64,000 nucleotides of DNA from Isoetes taiwanensis (lineage: Eukaryota > Streptophyta > Lycopodiopsida > Isoetales > Isoetaceae), in NCBI GenBank assembly GCA_021234155.1, contig JAJEKV010000164.1, positions 1 to 64,000 on the forward strand. The letters are read 5' to 3'. The position numbers and the translations under genes were made by a program. The notes under the pieces were generated by a model. That model saw only the letters and a list, made by a program, of their open reading frames with translations. It searched no databases and was not told the DNA's origin. Below, piece after piece: positions 12,375 through 23,299 of the stretch; position 1 is the stretch's first letter, and each line of letters starts with the position of its first letter.

Positions 12375-12952
12375 TGTTAATCTGTGCCTCACATGCAGGA
12401 CTATTCATGCATCGTCGGACCGAGTCAAGCTCAAAGATCCTCGGGTCAACCCGCGGGTGGAACATCCAAGCCTCCCGAGAAGACTAAGCGGCGAGCCCGC
12501 AATCAAAGCCTTTGGTATCAACAAGAGGCCCGCCGGACAAGTGGACGACCCGTCACCGCCAGCGTCGGCGGGCCAGTGATTCTAGGCACTTCAAGAGGCA
12601 CCGCCAACATTCCACACAAATCAGGCCTCCTTCGAGTCGGCACGAGATCGGTCGAGTGTCTATATTGGGCCCAAGGCCATTGTACTATATATATGAGTAG
12701 AGTTAGCTCATAAGTTTGGAGAAGAGTTTTGAGTCTTGTCTCCCTTCAGTTTTCTCTCTATTGCGAGAGCTCATGTATTTTCATCATTGATATCAAGGAA
12801 GCTTATCATCTTTCTCTTATTTGTTCTGTTCTCTTCTTTTTCTTCTCTTTCAGCAAATCCCGCGTGACATAGTCCCCCGGACTCTCCTGTTAGATCCACG
12901 GGTCCTCACAGAGGGCTGTCTTCCAGGAGTTCCCGAACCCAGACCCCAAACA
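12375..12952 (+). repeat. 3' LTR of gypsy copy A
   Basis: Starts TGTTAATCTGTGCCTCAC directly after a polypurine tract GGTGGGGGAG (12,365-12,374) and ends GACCCCAAACA. TATATATA at 12,686-12,693. Followed by the target duplication TTTTG (12,953-12,957). Confidence 0.93.
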
Positions 12953-12957
12953 TTTTG

Positions 12958-14115
12958 CTCCCTAAATCGTGTTAACCACCCACCCGATTATGGGGTCTCA
13001 CACTTTTACTCCATCGTATTTAAACCATTAAAACCTAAATTATTCATACACGCATCAGACATTATTTCAGATCGCCCTTAGGAAAAGCTCCTATGCAAGT
13101 CATATACACATAATGAAAACCTACAATTTTATTGCAAGAACGTGTATAATGAAAACCTACAATTTTATTGCAAGAACTAATGTCGTTCAAAAAATTAAGA
13201 ATTTGTTTAGAGAAAGCTCCGTGCAAGTCTCAGAATGAAAACCTACAAATCGGGATTTTCAATGCAGATATGTAGCATAATAACAGGGGGTCTTTTTTGT
13301 GTTTTTGTACGCTTTTCACAAAGGTTTTCCTAAGATTTCATAGCGTATTCGAATGGATGTACTAATGCGTACATCTAGAGTGCATCATTTCTTAGTCGTT
13401 GATTTAGCTTTTTTTTTTCAATGGTCCAACATCCAAGGGCTCACAACAAAAGCCCTCTTTTTATTTTAGGGTTTTATTCCTTCTTCGATTCTATTTTCTG
13501 TTTGCAGGGATCGGCAGGTGAAGGCAAAGGATGAACTCCTTAGTCGGACGAGAGGTTGGGTCTTGTGCTTTGATTCAAATATTCGTAGGGGAAACCCTCA
13601 GCCCACAAAGCTAAACCGAGAAATTTTGCATCGACACTCGGTTTCTAGCTATTTCTTCCACTTGTATTCCTACAACATATTTGATCACTGTTCCGGTCCG
13701 GAAGACTATCTAAAAGCTGGTTTTGGAGAGAGGACTCCTGGCAAAGGCATGCGGCAGGAAAAGGGGAGGTGGGTAGCTTCTTTTCTCAGCAAAATGTGTA
13801 CTCTGTATGCATGCTTCATCATTCTGAAGCCATTAAGATTTCTGCTCAATCTTGGCAGCCATTGTACTGCCTGCTTTGTTCCGACTGTGGAATTCTGATT
13901 GCTTTTTGCAGTACCCAAATCGGCAATTTTCTAAGATGTGGCTATGGCGGATCTGCGGCTTCTGGCGATCAAAACCTGCTGGGAAAAACACTTCTGGAGC
14001 CCCGACAGTGCAAATAATGGATGGGTTTGATTGTGGAATTAGAGGTGACACATCATAACTCGTGGACATTCAAAAGCATCTACTTTGAGCTTATTATTTA
14101 AATATTCTTCTGCAG
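12958..14115. other. Flank or intron upstream of pyruvate kinase exons
   Basis: AT-rich DNA without a recognised gene. A 36-bp unit is tandemly duplicated at about 13,107-13,177. An open stretch at 13,518-13,898 (plus) matches nothing I know. If the pyruvate kinase gene is intact upstream, this stretch and gypsy copy A would sit inside one very long intron. Confidence 0.5.
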
Positions 14116-15030
14116 GTTGCTGATGTTTCAGAGGCTGTTCTACAGCGTGCTGATGCGTTGATGTTATCTGGAGAATCAGCAATGGGTCTTTTTCCTGAGA
14201 AGGACCTCAGTGTACTGAGGACAGTGAGTCTGCGTATTGAACATTTTTGCCGGGAGGAGAACAGACATGAATCGGTGCAGCTACCGGAATTGTCCACTGT
14301 CCTGTCTGAACGTATTTCAGAACAAATTTCAAACTCTGCAGCTCAGATGGGTAAATATATTTTCATACATGCATATATTTTACAAGAAAACGCAGATTAT
14401 GGACATCTATGATGAACATGTTTATTTGGTTTGCAGCAAACAAGCTACGAGTGGATGCAATTTTTGTATATACCATAAGTGGAAATATAGCCTCTCTGCT
14501 TTCTAGGAATCGTCCAGACTGCCCTATATTTGCATTTACAGATTCAGTGCCTGTTTGGCAAAAGCTGAATTTGCAGTGGGGATTAATCCCGTTGAGGTTA
14601 AGTTTTTCAAATGACATGGAAAGTAATCTTCGTCGTACATTTGCATTGCTAAAAGCAAGGGGAATGATGAAGTCCGGTGACCTTATCATTGCGGTATCTG
14701 ATAGTGCACCATCCAGCCAATTGGACTTATCATAGTCTATCCAGGTAAGGCGGATTCCATAACCACAATAGCCATAACCACAATAGCAGCACAACGTCCT
14801 GGCAGGGGTGAAGATACGGGGATAAGGTTCATCCTTCCAAGAATAAGCTATACTTCCAGGTGAAATTTCACCCCTTATCCTTCTAAACATTATCTTATCT
14901 TCTATTTTTCATTATGCATTGTGCTCTCTCTCTTTTGTTCTAAGCTTAATTCCACACTGTTAAACCATGGACTAAAGTATTCTCTGTACTATTCTCTATG
15001 CAGGTTAAAAAAAAATTTGCAAGATGTTGA
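14116..15030 (+). pseudogene. Plastidial pyruvate kinase alpha, 3'-terminal exons (C-terminus disrupted)
   Basis: Pyruvate kinase converts phosphoenolpyruvate and ADP to pyruvate and ATP; plastid isoforms feed fatty-acid synthesis. Three exons are inferred: 14,116-14,350, 14,437-14,744 and 15,004-15,030, each with AG/GT borders. Exon 1 reads VADVSEAVLQRADALMLSGE then SAMGLFPEKDLSVLRTVSLR. Exon 2 contains [42 protein letters not shown] and [12 protein letters not shown]. The VADVSEAV...LMLSGESAMG wording is that of the plastid alpha (PKP1) type. After AVSD about ten unexpected codons and an in-frame TAG (14,733-14,735) precede the usual SIQ and splice donor, so the normal C-terminus is lost. 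Upstream catalytic exons are not in the window: they may lie left of it across a giant intron, or this is a truncated copy. Confidence 0.85.
14758..14788 (+). repeat. 15-bp tandem duplication in the last intron
   Basis: CCATAACCACAATAG is repeated twice in tandem inside the intron between the last two pyruvate kinase exons. Confidence 0.7.
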
Positions 15031-15116
15031 TATCTCTAGCAATGCTTACGATGGCAATTGCACAAAACAACTAAGGAAGATCAAGTTTGTCACATGATCC
15101 ATTTCTATTTTATGTG

Positions 15117-15504
15117 TAACTACCAATGCCTACAGTTTCTATTCAGTCAAGACAAATTGAGCGCATTGTTGCAACAATGCTATTTTAGAATGATTTCAAG
15201 ACAATTTGAGCGCATTGTTACAATGATGTCATTTTGGAGCCTATAAATTATGCAATGGTTTGCAATAACACATCAATCATTTTGTACTTTTATTTTATTT
15301 TGATTTTTATTTTTTTGTTTACCTCACAGTTTATCTATGTTTGTTTCTTTTGTGGCCCGAAGGGCCAAAAAATTTTTGTACTATAACAACCAACATAACT
15401 ACTATGATCGTTAATTAACATAAACCATTATATTAGACATGTTTAAAATTAAATTCCCCCTTAAACCCCCTTCTGTTTGGGTGCATATTCACACGGGGGT
15501 GACT
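15117..15504 (+). repeat. Left arm of near-perfect 388-bp inverted repeat
   Basis: This arm is the reverse complement of 15,717-16,104 with only a one-base length difference seen (five versus six C at the inner end). It contains a perfect 18-bp palindrome GCATTGTTGCAACAATGC, two related subunits of about 60 bp carrying TTGAGCGCATTGTT, and a GGCCCGAAGGGCC hairpin. It starts about 90 bp after the pyruvate kinase terminal exon. Confidence 0.95.
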
Positions 15505-16102
15505 CCGGCCAACGAGAGCTGTTGGATAGGCATATTCACCCCTTATTCCTTAATCTACACCGTACACAAAGTTCCTCGTTTGTGGGGTATAGATGTATAG
15601 AATTTGTTATACTGTATAACAAGATTTGCAAAATACTATAAGATTTCAGGCAATATACTATATGGTGTTGATTTTGTACGTGCAAAACATAATTACAGGG
15701 GCTCTCGCTGCCCTACGTCACCCCCCGTGTGAATATGCACCCAAACAGAAGGGGGTTTAAGGGGGAATTTAATTTTAAACATGTCTAATATAATGGTTTA
15801 TGTTAATTAACGATCATAGTAGTTATGTTGGTTGTTATAGTACAAAAATTTTTTGGCCCTTCGGGCCACAAAAGAAACAAACATAGATAAACTGTGAGGT
15901 AAACAAAAAAATAAAAATCAAAATAAAATAAAAGTACAAAATGATTGATGTGTTATTGCAAACCATTGCATAATTTATAGGCTCCAAAATGACATCATTG
16001 TAACAATGCGCTCAAATTGTCTTGAAATCATTCTAAAATAGCATTGTTGCAACAATGCGCTCAATTTGTCTTGACTGAATAGAAACTGTAGGCATTGGTA
16101 GT
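15119..16102. mobile_element. Possible foldback or MITE-like element
   Basis: The two arms and a 212-bp spacer (15,505-15,716) form a 984-bp unit with ends ACTACCAATGCC and GGCATTGGTAGT, flanked by TA on both sides (15,117-15,118 and 16,103-16,104). A TA duplication would fit a mariner-type MITE, but TA is too short to prove insertion. There is no coding capacity. The structure would fold into a long hairpin RNA if transcribed. Confidence 0.5.
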
Positions 16103-16104
16103 TA
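15717..16104 (-). repeat. Right arm of near-perfect 388-bp inverted repeat
   Basis: Reverse complement of 15,117-15,504. The near identity of the arms implies a recent origin or ongoing gene conversion. Confidence 0.95.
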
Positions 16105-17040
16105 TTGGTTGCTTTCCAAGTTTTACACTATATATAGTTTTAGAAGACTACACTATCGAGCTGAATCTAGATGAGTTTTGAATACTAATTGCAAGACAAG
16201 TTCTACTATTTGAAAATATTGGGCTTTTCTTTTTACCTCTAAATTTGAAAATCAACCATGCAATATATTTTTAGCATTCAAAGTCTATATGCACAAGGCT
16301 TGGCACACATTTGTTAAGGGGACCATGCAAAAAGCTCAAGCCAAAAATGATTAGGAGCAGGGTGTTAAGGGGAAGATGTGAAAAGTTTAAGCCAAGAATA
16401 ATTACGTAATTTTGATTACCATCCATGTTCAAGATATTTTTGCTACAAAATCTTGAGGACATAAGGTAATTTCGGGCACCATGTCATCCTTGATGCAAAA
16501 AAGATGGCAATAGTGCAGGTTCAACTTCTGCATGTTCTTTTGCATCTCAAGGATGTCCAGAATTGAGATCTATTCAACTTAGCACAAAACTTCTTTTTGC
16601 AAAGAATTGGAGAAGAGAATGTTCGTGGCGCGTCACCGCGATAAATTTCTTGTAGAAGTAAGAATGACAGATGTTTGGATATAAGGTAGATGTAGACATA
16701 TGAAAACTGCCTTTGTTGCTGATATTGTCTTGGATAATACCATGGCAGATATAAATATGCCCAAGCGATCCTAGTTTATTTATGTCGTCTATATTGATGT
16801 TCGGCTTTAGTTTGCTATATGGTTCACTTTTGATAGCGTACTTGAACAAGTAAAATGAGAAGCTTTCGACTGTGACTCGTTGGATATTCATATGGGTGCC
16901 CCACAACGTTAGAATAGCTGGGTTATAAGGAACTACTCGTGCAGCAGCAGTATATAATGTGTGGAAAACTAGGGAGAGAGAGAGGGGATAGCCGACCATA
17001 GGAACAATATCGGACTACCCCCTAAAAAGAAATGTGCCAA
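16105..17040. other. Intergenic stretch, no gene recognised
   Basis: AT-rich DNA. An open stretch on the minus strand (16,574-16,999) has no recognisable domain. On the plus strand, LLHVLLHLKDVQ and LFNLAQN near 16,520-16,590 faintly recall the copia protease/pre-integrase border, but this is too weak to call. Confidence 0.4.
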
Positions 17041-17049
17041 GGCAAAATA

Positions 17050-17135
17050 AAAGGGTAATGGCGACAACTTCTCATCGGGATAAAAAACCCCGCCCTTTCG
17101 GGTTTTCGAGGAAAACCCTAATGAGAAATGGTCGC
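17050..17135 (-). repeat. Hairpin motif shared with the LINE 3' region at 31 kb
   Basis: On the minus strand the motif GGTTTTCCTCGAAAACC, then GGGGTTTTTTATCCC, matches the segment at about 31,038-31,085 in the same orientation. Flanking bases (TTCTCAT...ATGAGAA and GGCGAC...GTCGCC) extend the stem. It may be the 3' end of an old LINE, but no coding sequence is recognised upstream. Confidence 0.5.
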
Positions 17136-17460
17136 CAACAACCTTGAATGTGTTGCCTGGAGAACGGAGAGAAACGAGTTGATGGCGAATGCAAAATAGA
17201 GCACGACCCCAGCAAACGGCAAAAGCCTCCCCCGATTGTATCCATGGAGAACTGAAGGAGAGGGGTGATGGCGAACAGAAATAGAGCAAGGACCCCAAAC
17301 AGACGGCGAAAAACAAATGAATCCTGCAAGCAATACCAACAAAACTCCCAAAAAAGAACACCGTAAATGGTCGAGAAAAATAAACAAAGACAAGTCGCAC
17401 CAAGAAGGTCCGAAAATGAAAAAGAGGAAAAAGAACATAACATAAAAGATAGCATCACCC

Positions 17461-17608
17461 AAATGGTGGAGAACCATTATGTAAAAAATATGCATCACCC
17501 TCGAGGTGGAAATAAACAACATAAAGCATCACCCAAATGGGTGGAGAACCATTATGTAAAATATGCCACACCCCTCGAGGTGGAAATAAACAATATCACC
17601 AAAGGTGG
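17461..17608 (+). repeat. 74-bp imperfect tandem duplication
   Basis: Two units beginning AAATGG(G)TGGAGAACCATT and containing CTCGAGGTGGAAATAAACAA follow each other with a period of about 74 bp. Partial GGTGGAGAACAACAAAG units continue to about 17,690. Long open frames on the minus strand here (for example 17,118-17,522) are low-complexity and not supported as genes. Confidence 0.75.
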
Positions 17609-17829
17609 AGAACAACAAAGCGGAGGGGGGCGATGGAACGTAAATATAAGAATAGCAACACTCCACGGTGGAGAACAACAAAGAGACATGAACAACAAAA
17701 AATACAAATGAAAAAAGACGCATGCGCCACCGTGAGCAGGGCGGGAAGGGAGGGAAGCTATGAGAGGATAAGAAGAGCTGCTGTGAGAAGACGCCGATAA
17801 CCGAGCCAAAACGGAAATGGCCTAATATA

Positions 17830-20800
17830 GGCGCTCGTCCCTTCCCAGAATGGCGATCCGATGGCTCGGATCGATGGGATTATCTTTGGGACAGTAATAT
17901 ATCCAACTTTCATCCTTGTCATCAAGTTGAGCGTGATGGCAGGCTTGTGGCTTAAAGGGAAAACCATGTTTGCAATGTCTTACCCTGCCATGTAAGTTGC
18001 AGGATTCCTTACAAGTATGGATTTATTTTTCAAAAACCATACCGTAAAGCTTCTACTCAAACCGACATGTGAGGGCTAAGCACAATTCCATTATATTCGA
18101 AAAAAATTTAGTAAATTGGAATTTTCTTATTATAGACCTTCTATGGGGGTTGTATACACGTGTATGGTATCACTGTATCATACATGTGTTGTGTACACTA
18201 CATGGACATTTAGAAAACTTATTAACACCGTATCATATACCAACTTCCAAACATAGTTATTGTATATATGTATGATAGAAGACCTTATGAAATACACGAA
18301 CATGGTATCATACATTACACATGGTAAGATAGCATACAAGAGAAATTATATATAAATATGATTGATTATCGAGAACATGACTGAGATTGAGGACCTTTAG
18401 ATGATGCTATATCCACCCACATGTCAACAATGTATTTTGAAATCTGAACAGTCGGGTCTTTTGCCATTTGCATCCCATGCATAATGTATAGCATCTAACT
18501 TCTCATACCTTGATGGATCTGATGGATTGGGTCGCCAACGTTTAGTTAAGCAACATGTATAATTATGACCAACAAGCATCCACCATAATACATAAACATT
18601 ACCATAATTTATAGACTCTGGATCCAAGATGGCATCTTCTTCTGTATAGCCCAACCACGTTGGAATTTCATCGTCTCCTGTCGGATTAAAACAAACATGC
18701 CTTTTGTGACATGTGCATGAGGATCAAACTCATCCATAGGCATCACTGAACGCCCATTTGCTGACTCACAATAAGAGGCAAAGGTCTTACAACCACAGCA
18801 GCTTCATCGACCTCTGGAGTAAAGGCAGCTTGTAGAGGTTCTTGCCTTGTACGCAACCAAAAGTTATCATTTGAGGTCGTCCTAGAGAGACATCTTCTAA
18901 AAATAAAAGAATCTTCGTCCAGTAATCCATAGTTGCTTTTTATTGTTGTGCAAACATACTATCTTCTTGATTTTTGCAGAAGGAATTCCACAATGCTATG
19001 TACTTATTGATGTTATCCTCCAGCCCAGGGAGATCTTTCAATGTCTTCCTTGGAGGGATATTTTTATGTGTACATCATCGCACTTGTCTTCGTCTAGCAA
19101 CTCAAGATAGTGTAGGATCCTAGAAAGTGATCCAACATGAAAGTTTGAGTCATCTTTCTAAAGATCAAGAGAGAAATGACTACATATTAATGACTTGTGT
19201 CAACGCACCCGTCAAGCTGGTCTTTAAGCGATTCCCTCTTCAAACTGACTTTGTGAGATAATGACTTCTTGGCGTGAGTGCTTTGACCTGATCCAATCAT
19301 GTATTACGCAAAGGTGACTTCTGATGAACGATGTGATTATTCATGCCAATGCCAATATTGACTCCTATAGGAATGTTGTTCCAACATATATGCCCGCCGT
19401 TGAATTGAAAGGTTGCGCCTCTCCCTTGTATCCTTTGTTCTTTCCAATTTCTGCTTAATGACTACATATGTGTTACATTTGGAGAATATTGTATTTTTGG
19501 GTTGCCCTAGGGGGGCAAGCCTTTGTCCATGTGGGTTTACGACATATTCCAAGTATATGCTAGTATATACGAGGAATATGCCAATGACTGCTCCAAACTT
19601 GCTATAGGGTGTAAACTGGCGGTCGCGGCTGTTCTTGCGCATCCATATCGAAACTGGTTCTAGAGCAAAATCCCTCACAGCGAGTGTTGCACAATCTTGA
19701 TCAATTTCAAGATATGGGCGGTTTATATCTAATCAAATAACGAATAATTACATAAAACCCATATCCCACATTCATGAATTGCTTACAAAATCGAGTTGGA
19801 TCTCGCCTTACACCATACTGATAGCCTTGTTTAATCCCTCGTCTGTGTTTTTTTTTTCATTTTTCATCATTTTTTAGATGGTGATATAACTCAAGCTATG
19901 TCACCAGAACATTGATAGTAGAGTTTTTATATTCCATGGTTCATGCTTTGTCTGGATATATTTGGAGTTCTGCAGCAGAAATAGCGGATTTAAATTTTTG
20001 TGTTGATGTGTGGCTTGCATACTCATCTTCTTGCCCTTTGTTATTTAAACAGTGCTTTGTCAAAGTGAACAAAGACATACTTAATATCTTTGTCTTCAAG
20101 GTTTATTAAGCATAATGAGCAGGAGGTTGTTGCTCCCGATCCTTGAGCTGCATGAGGATTTTGGAAGCAAGCTCAATCACAATGCTAGAAGTCCTTTTAC
20201 AGGTACGCATTCTAAAAACTCTATGTTGTAACATGGAGCTTTTATCAGGTCAGATGAAGTAACAAAATGTGCTTCAAGATTAGGTAGTCTATGTCTCCTT
20301 TGTGTTTGATCCTTCGCTTGCATGTATGCATGGGCATTGTGGACATGGTTTTAGTTAGCTTGGTTCAATAATTGAAAGGCCAAGTAAAACCGAATGAATT
20401 CACTGCAATGTTTTCTCTTTATTGCTTCCCATTTTATGCAAATAGAAGTTTGGAGTTTGACTTGGTATGGCAACCTTCCAAAGTTTTTGACTATCTTCAG
20501 CTTCTAACCTCAACCATAGTAAGAAACCTTGAATTAGTTTTATTTTGCAATTTAGACCGTTTAAAATACTACATTTTTGTTTACAAAATTTTCTAATTTC
20601 TACTTTGCTTTACTGTTTACTTTATCAATGTACTGATGCAAATATGTCTCCATGGCTACTGCTTTCTCATGTCATCAATGTGCTGCAGGTTTTGGACAAT
20701 CTCTAGACCTCACATTCCATGTTTAGAGAGGAGTTTGAAGACTAGATAATTTATTGATCATTAAACCTGAAGAACGGAAGAAGTAATGATGGCTACGGAC

Positions 20801-21000
20801 ATTCGTTTTGAAATGATGGTAACATGCTAATCAACAATATTAAACCAGGAAGGTATTGGTAAAAATCATTAGAAAGCTGTGTTAGAACTGTTGCTCATGC
20901 AAGGATCTGATACCTTAGTTTCTCAATGTGATTTTTGCATGTGGGTCAATTGTGGCACTTGACAGCATATGCAGTATATGAAAAGCAAGTAGTTCGTGCA
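17830..21000. other. AT-rich intergenic stretch
   Basis: No gene could be supported. A minus-strand open segment at 18,424-18,654 (LGYTEEDAILDPESINYGN, VLWWMLVGHNYTCCL) reads like a possible old exon but I cannot assign it. A palindromic GGGTTGCCCTAGGGGGGCAAGCC lies near 19,498-19,520, and a similar GGGTTGCCCAAAGGGCAAACCC near 24,621-24,642. Confidence 0.4.
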
Positions 21001-21006
21001 GCTGGG

Positions 21007-21315
21007 TTAACTGTTTTTTTTTTTTTTATTAATGGCAGTCAAATGTTGTAGCTTTTGAATTAATCCTTTCGCTTCGGAAATTAGAAGACCAACCTGTAGA
21101 ATGCTAGAGTAAATTATTCTTGCTACATGTTTGTTTGGGATACTAGACAACAGAATTCTTATTTCTTGCAAGTCTCTTCCAACTCCAAATCCCTCTGCTT
21201 CCCTTTGCAAAGCCATCAGATGCTTATACGTCCCTAATGCCAAGCTATTAGCCATTCCTTTTTTAGGTGCAAAAGTAACATACCATTTGCCATACCTTTC
21301 TGAATGCAAAATCAA
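21007..21315 (-). other. Unassigned open segment ending in a poly(A) run
   Basis: On the minus strand an open frame of about 100 codons (YGKWYVTFAPKKGMANSLAL, REAEGFGVGRDLQEIRILL) runs into a run of about 14 A (plus-strand T at 21,013-21,027). The poly(A) end suggests a retrocopy or LINE 3' fragment. No target duplication was found and I recognise no family. Confidence 0.3.
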
Positions 21316-21563
21316 TGTAGAAATTTAAATGAACGGATTAGGAAATCTTATCTGCAATTAATGTGCCTGTTGATCCTATTTATACTGATCCTATTTATTA
21401 GGACATCCCATCTGTAATTTATATGCATGTTAATCATCTTATCTGCAATTATATGTATGCCAATCCTTGAAATTATTTGCAATTCTATGTATATGTGTCC
21501 TTGAAAATATTTGATGCGTTGCTTGCCCAATTTTTTTTTTTTTCCATAATGCACATTGTCTAT

Positions 21564-21720
21564 AAGAATAGAATAGGTTTTTTAATATAATGCAGTCCTT
21601 TGTTCCGGTCACCATTGCAAATGAGTAGTTCCATTTAAAATAATAAGATAAGATGAAATGAGGCAGTCTATTCTTATTCCATCTGCCATAATCTACACAC
21701 ATGCTGGAGACCATTCAAAA
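21564..21720 (-). repeat. Probable LINE 3' end with (TCTAT)n-like tail
   Basis: On the minus strand, ATTAAAAAACCTATTCTATTC near 21,566-21,588 resembles the tail at 30,953-30,985 (TTAAAAAATCTATTCTATTC). The upstream 130 bases hold no recognisable coding motif. It probably represents a truncated copy of the same RTE-like LINE family. Confidence 0.4.
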
Positions 21721-23220
21721 ACAATGTTGCTACATAATTGCTACCCTGCCCCACCTTCAAGCTACATCCATCTATAAAACATATTTAATAGAAAAAAAGG
21801 ATCAAATGGAATTACATCAAATCATGTTGTTAACCACGCACAATGGAAATTGAAAATGCATAGAAAGGAATATCACATGTGTGATTAACATGCTTAAGAC
21901 CACTCTTCTAAAAGTTATTGGAGCACGAGAACTTCAACTATCCATAAGCGCCCGACGTCTTAATGTGGTACATCTAATGATGAAACATTCCTACTTGTAT
22001 AAAATGCATGTGCGCATTGTAAAAGCAAGATTTCTGGATCACGAGTTTCATCAACCAATAATGTTCGTCCAGAGACGACTTTGAGACCAAATTACTAGTC
22101 CATAATTCAATAGAACTTGTCCTTGTCTACCTTTTGCGGTCGTGGTAAAATTGGGTTTAAATCCTAATAACATTAAAATTACCATGGAACCAATGTGCAA
22201 GAAGCTACTAAACAGAGGCCAAATGTGAACCACTGCATGAGAAAATAAAAAAGTTGTTTTATGTGATTATGATCCATTGTTCTATTACATTTGCCTCTAT
22301 GCCATGGAACAATGCAATTTCTGTGCTACTAGCAAGGGACAGATCCTTCTTGCCCTCCTCTCCTCGCATTTGTATTCGCTCTCCCTTCTCTCGTCAGCTT
22401 CTCGTCCCATCGTCCTCTCTGGATCTTGGCGTCCACCTCTTCTAGTGTCCCTTTCCACTTCCCGACTTTCAAAATGTTGCCCCTGGTCCCTAGTGCTAGC
22501 TCCTCTCCATTCCCTCCTGCCATCTCTCTCCCTAGTGCTAGCTCCTCTCCATCCTCTCTGGTCATTTCTTGCTCTGCACCTAGTGTCCACAATCATGTCA
22601 TAACCCAAATGCTCCCCACATTCCCTATATTCCCTTTTTGAGAGTTGATCAATGTCATAGTGCTCCTCATTTCTTTGCCTGACTCTATCTTCTCTTCGTG
22701 GCAAAACATCAAGATTGTCTCCTTGCCTCCCATGTTCATATCTTCTCCTCGTCTCCATTTCATCTCCAAAATGTCTCTCGCCTCATTGGCCCTCCCTGGA
22801 TGCGATTGAACCAAACTCTCAAGATCGAGTACCCTCCTCAGTTTGTTCACGTCTGCGGGATTGCCTCGACAAGGGATGAGACCTTTCCAGACACACCAAC
22901 GATGAGTCAGATTCTAATGCCTCGCGACCTCTCAATACCAACACATCGAAAGAAGAAACTAGAACCAAGAGGGTGGCGAACATGGCTCAAGCAATGCGAG
23001 AAACAATGCCATCTGGTTCATCTCGTCGTTACCAAGCACATCATGGCAATAGGCCATTATATGGACACCACTTGCAGTTCAGATTAGCATGCAAATGATG
23101 ATGCTCACATAATTATACCATGCCAGTGTTGCACCATACATTCGAGCATCCACACATGCATGCATTCACTTGCATGACGCCGGAATGGAGCGGGGCGACG
23201 ACTTGTCTTTGTGCGTTATA
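21721..23220. other. Intergenic stretch with purine/pyrimidine-biased segment
   Basis: From 22,297 to 22,760 the minus strand is purine-rich and open, encoding an Arg/Glu-rich low-complexity sequence (RGWRGASTRERDGRREWRGA). The cause is partly a tandem 24-bp unit TCCCTAGTGCTAGCTCCTCT on the plus strand (about 22,488-22,556). A gag-like or basic low-complexity origin is possible, but there is no domain to support a gene. Confidence 0.35.
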
Positions 23221-23223
23221 CAT

Positions 23224-23292
23224 GTGGAATTGTCGAATAGAGAAAGGATGAACCGTAAGAGATCCTTAAGAGCAATCCGACCTAATTCAAGC
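23224..23292 (+). repeat. 70-bp repeat, inverted copy at 26.1 kb
   Basis: About 70 bp starting GTGGAATTGTCGAATAGAGA matches the reverse complement of 26,105-26,173 with four differences. Probably a fragment of a dispersed element. Confidence 0.8.
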
Positions 23293-23299
23293 CATTTGC

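Larger units (their letters stand above)
1910..12952 (+). mobile_element. Ty3/gypsy LTR retrotransposon, copy A (Athila/Tat-like)
   Basis: This 11,043-bp element is bounded by LTRs of 584 and 578 bp that start TGTTA and end AAACA, and flanked by the perfect 5-bp duplication TTTTG (1905-1909 and 12953-12957). The domain order gag, protease, RT, RNase H, integrase identifies gypsy. The RT catalytic motif IFQDDFSLL resembles the FMDDFSV motif of the non-chromovirus Athila/Tat lineage, and the 11-kb size with about 4 kb between integrase and 3' LTR also fits that lineage. Reading frames are broken throughout. A second copy in opposite orientation lies at 31,814-42,816. The primer site is unclear: sequence right after the 5' LTR differs between the copies and I could not match it to a tRNA. 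Confidence 0.93.

Noticed and set aside
16574-16999. Copia pre-integrase fragment or gene at 16.5-17.0 kb
   Set aside because: Only a faint resemblance over about 20 residues, with stops, and no supporting neighbouring domains.
17118-17522. Long minus-strand frames rich in Phe/Leu
   Set aside because: Low-complexity translations of A-rich plus-strand sequence overlapping a tandem duplication; frames on both strands are open and none has a domain.
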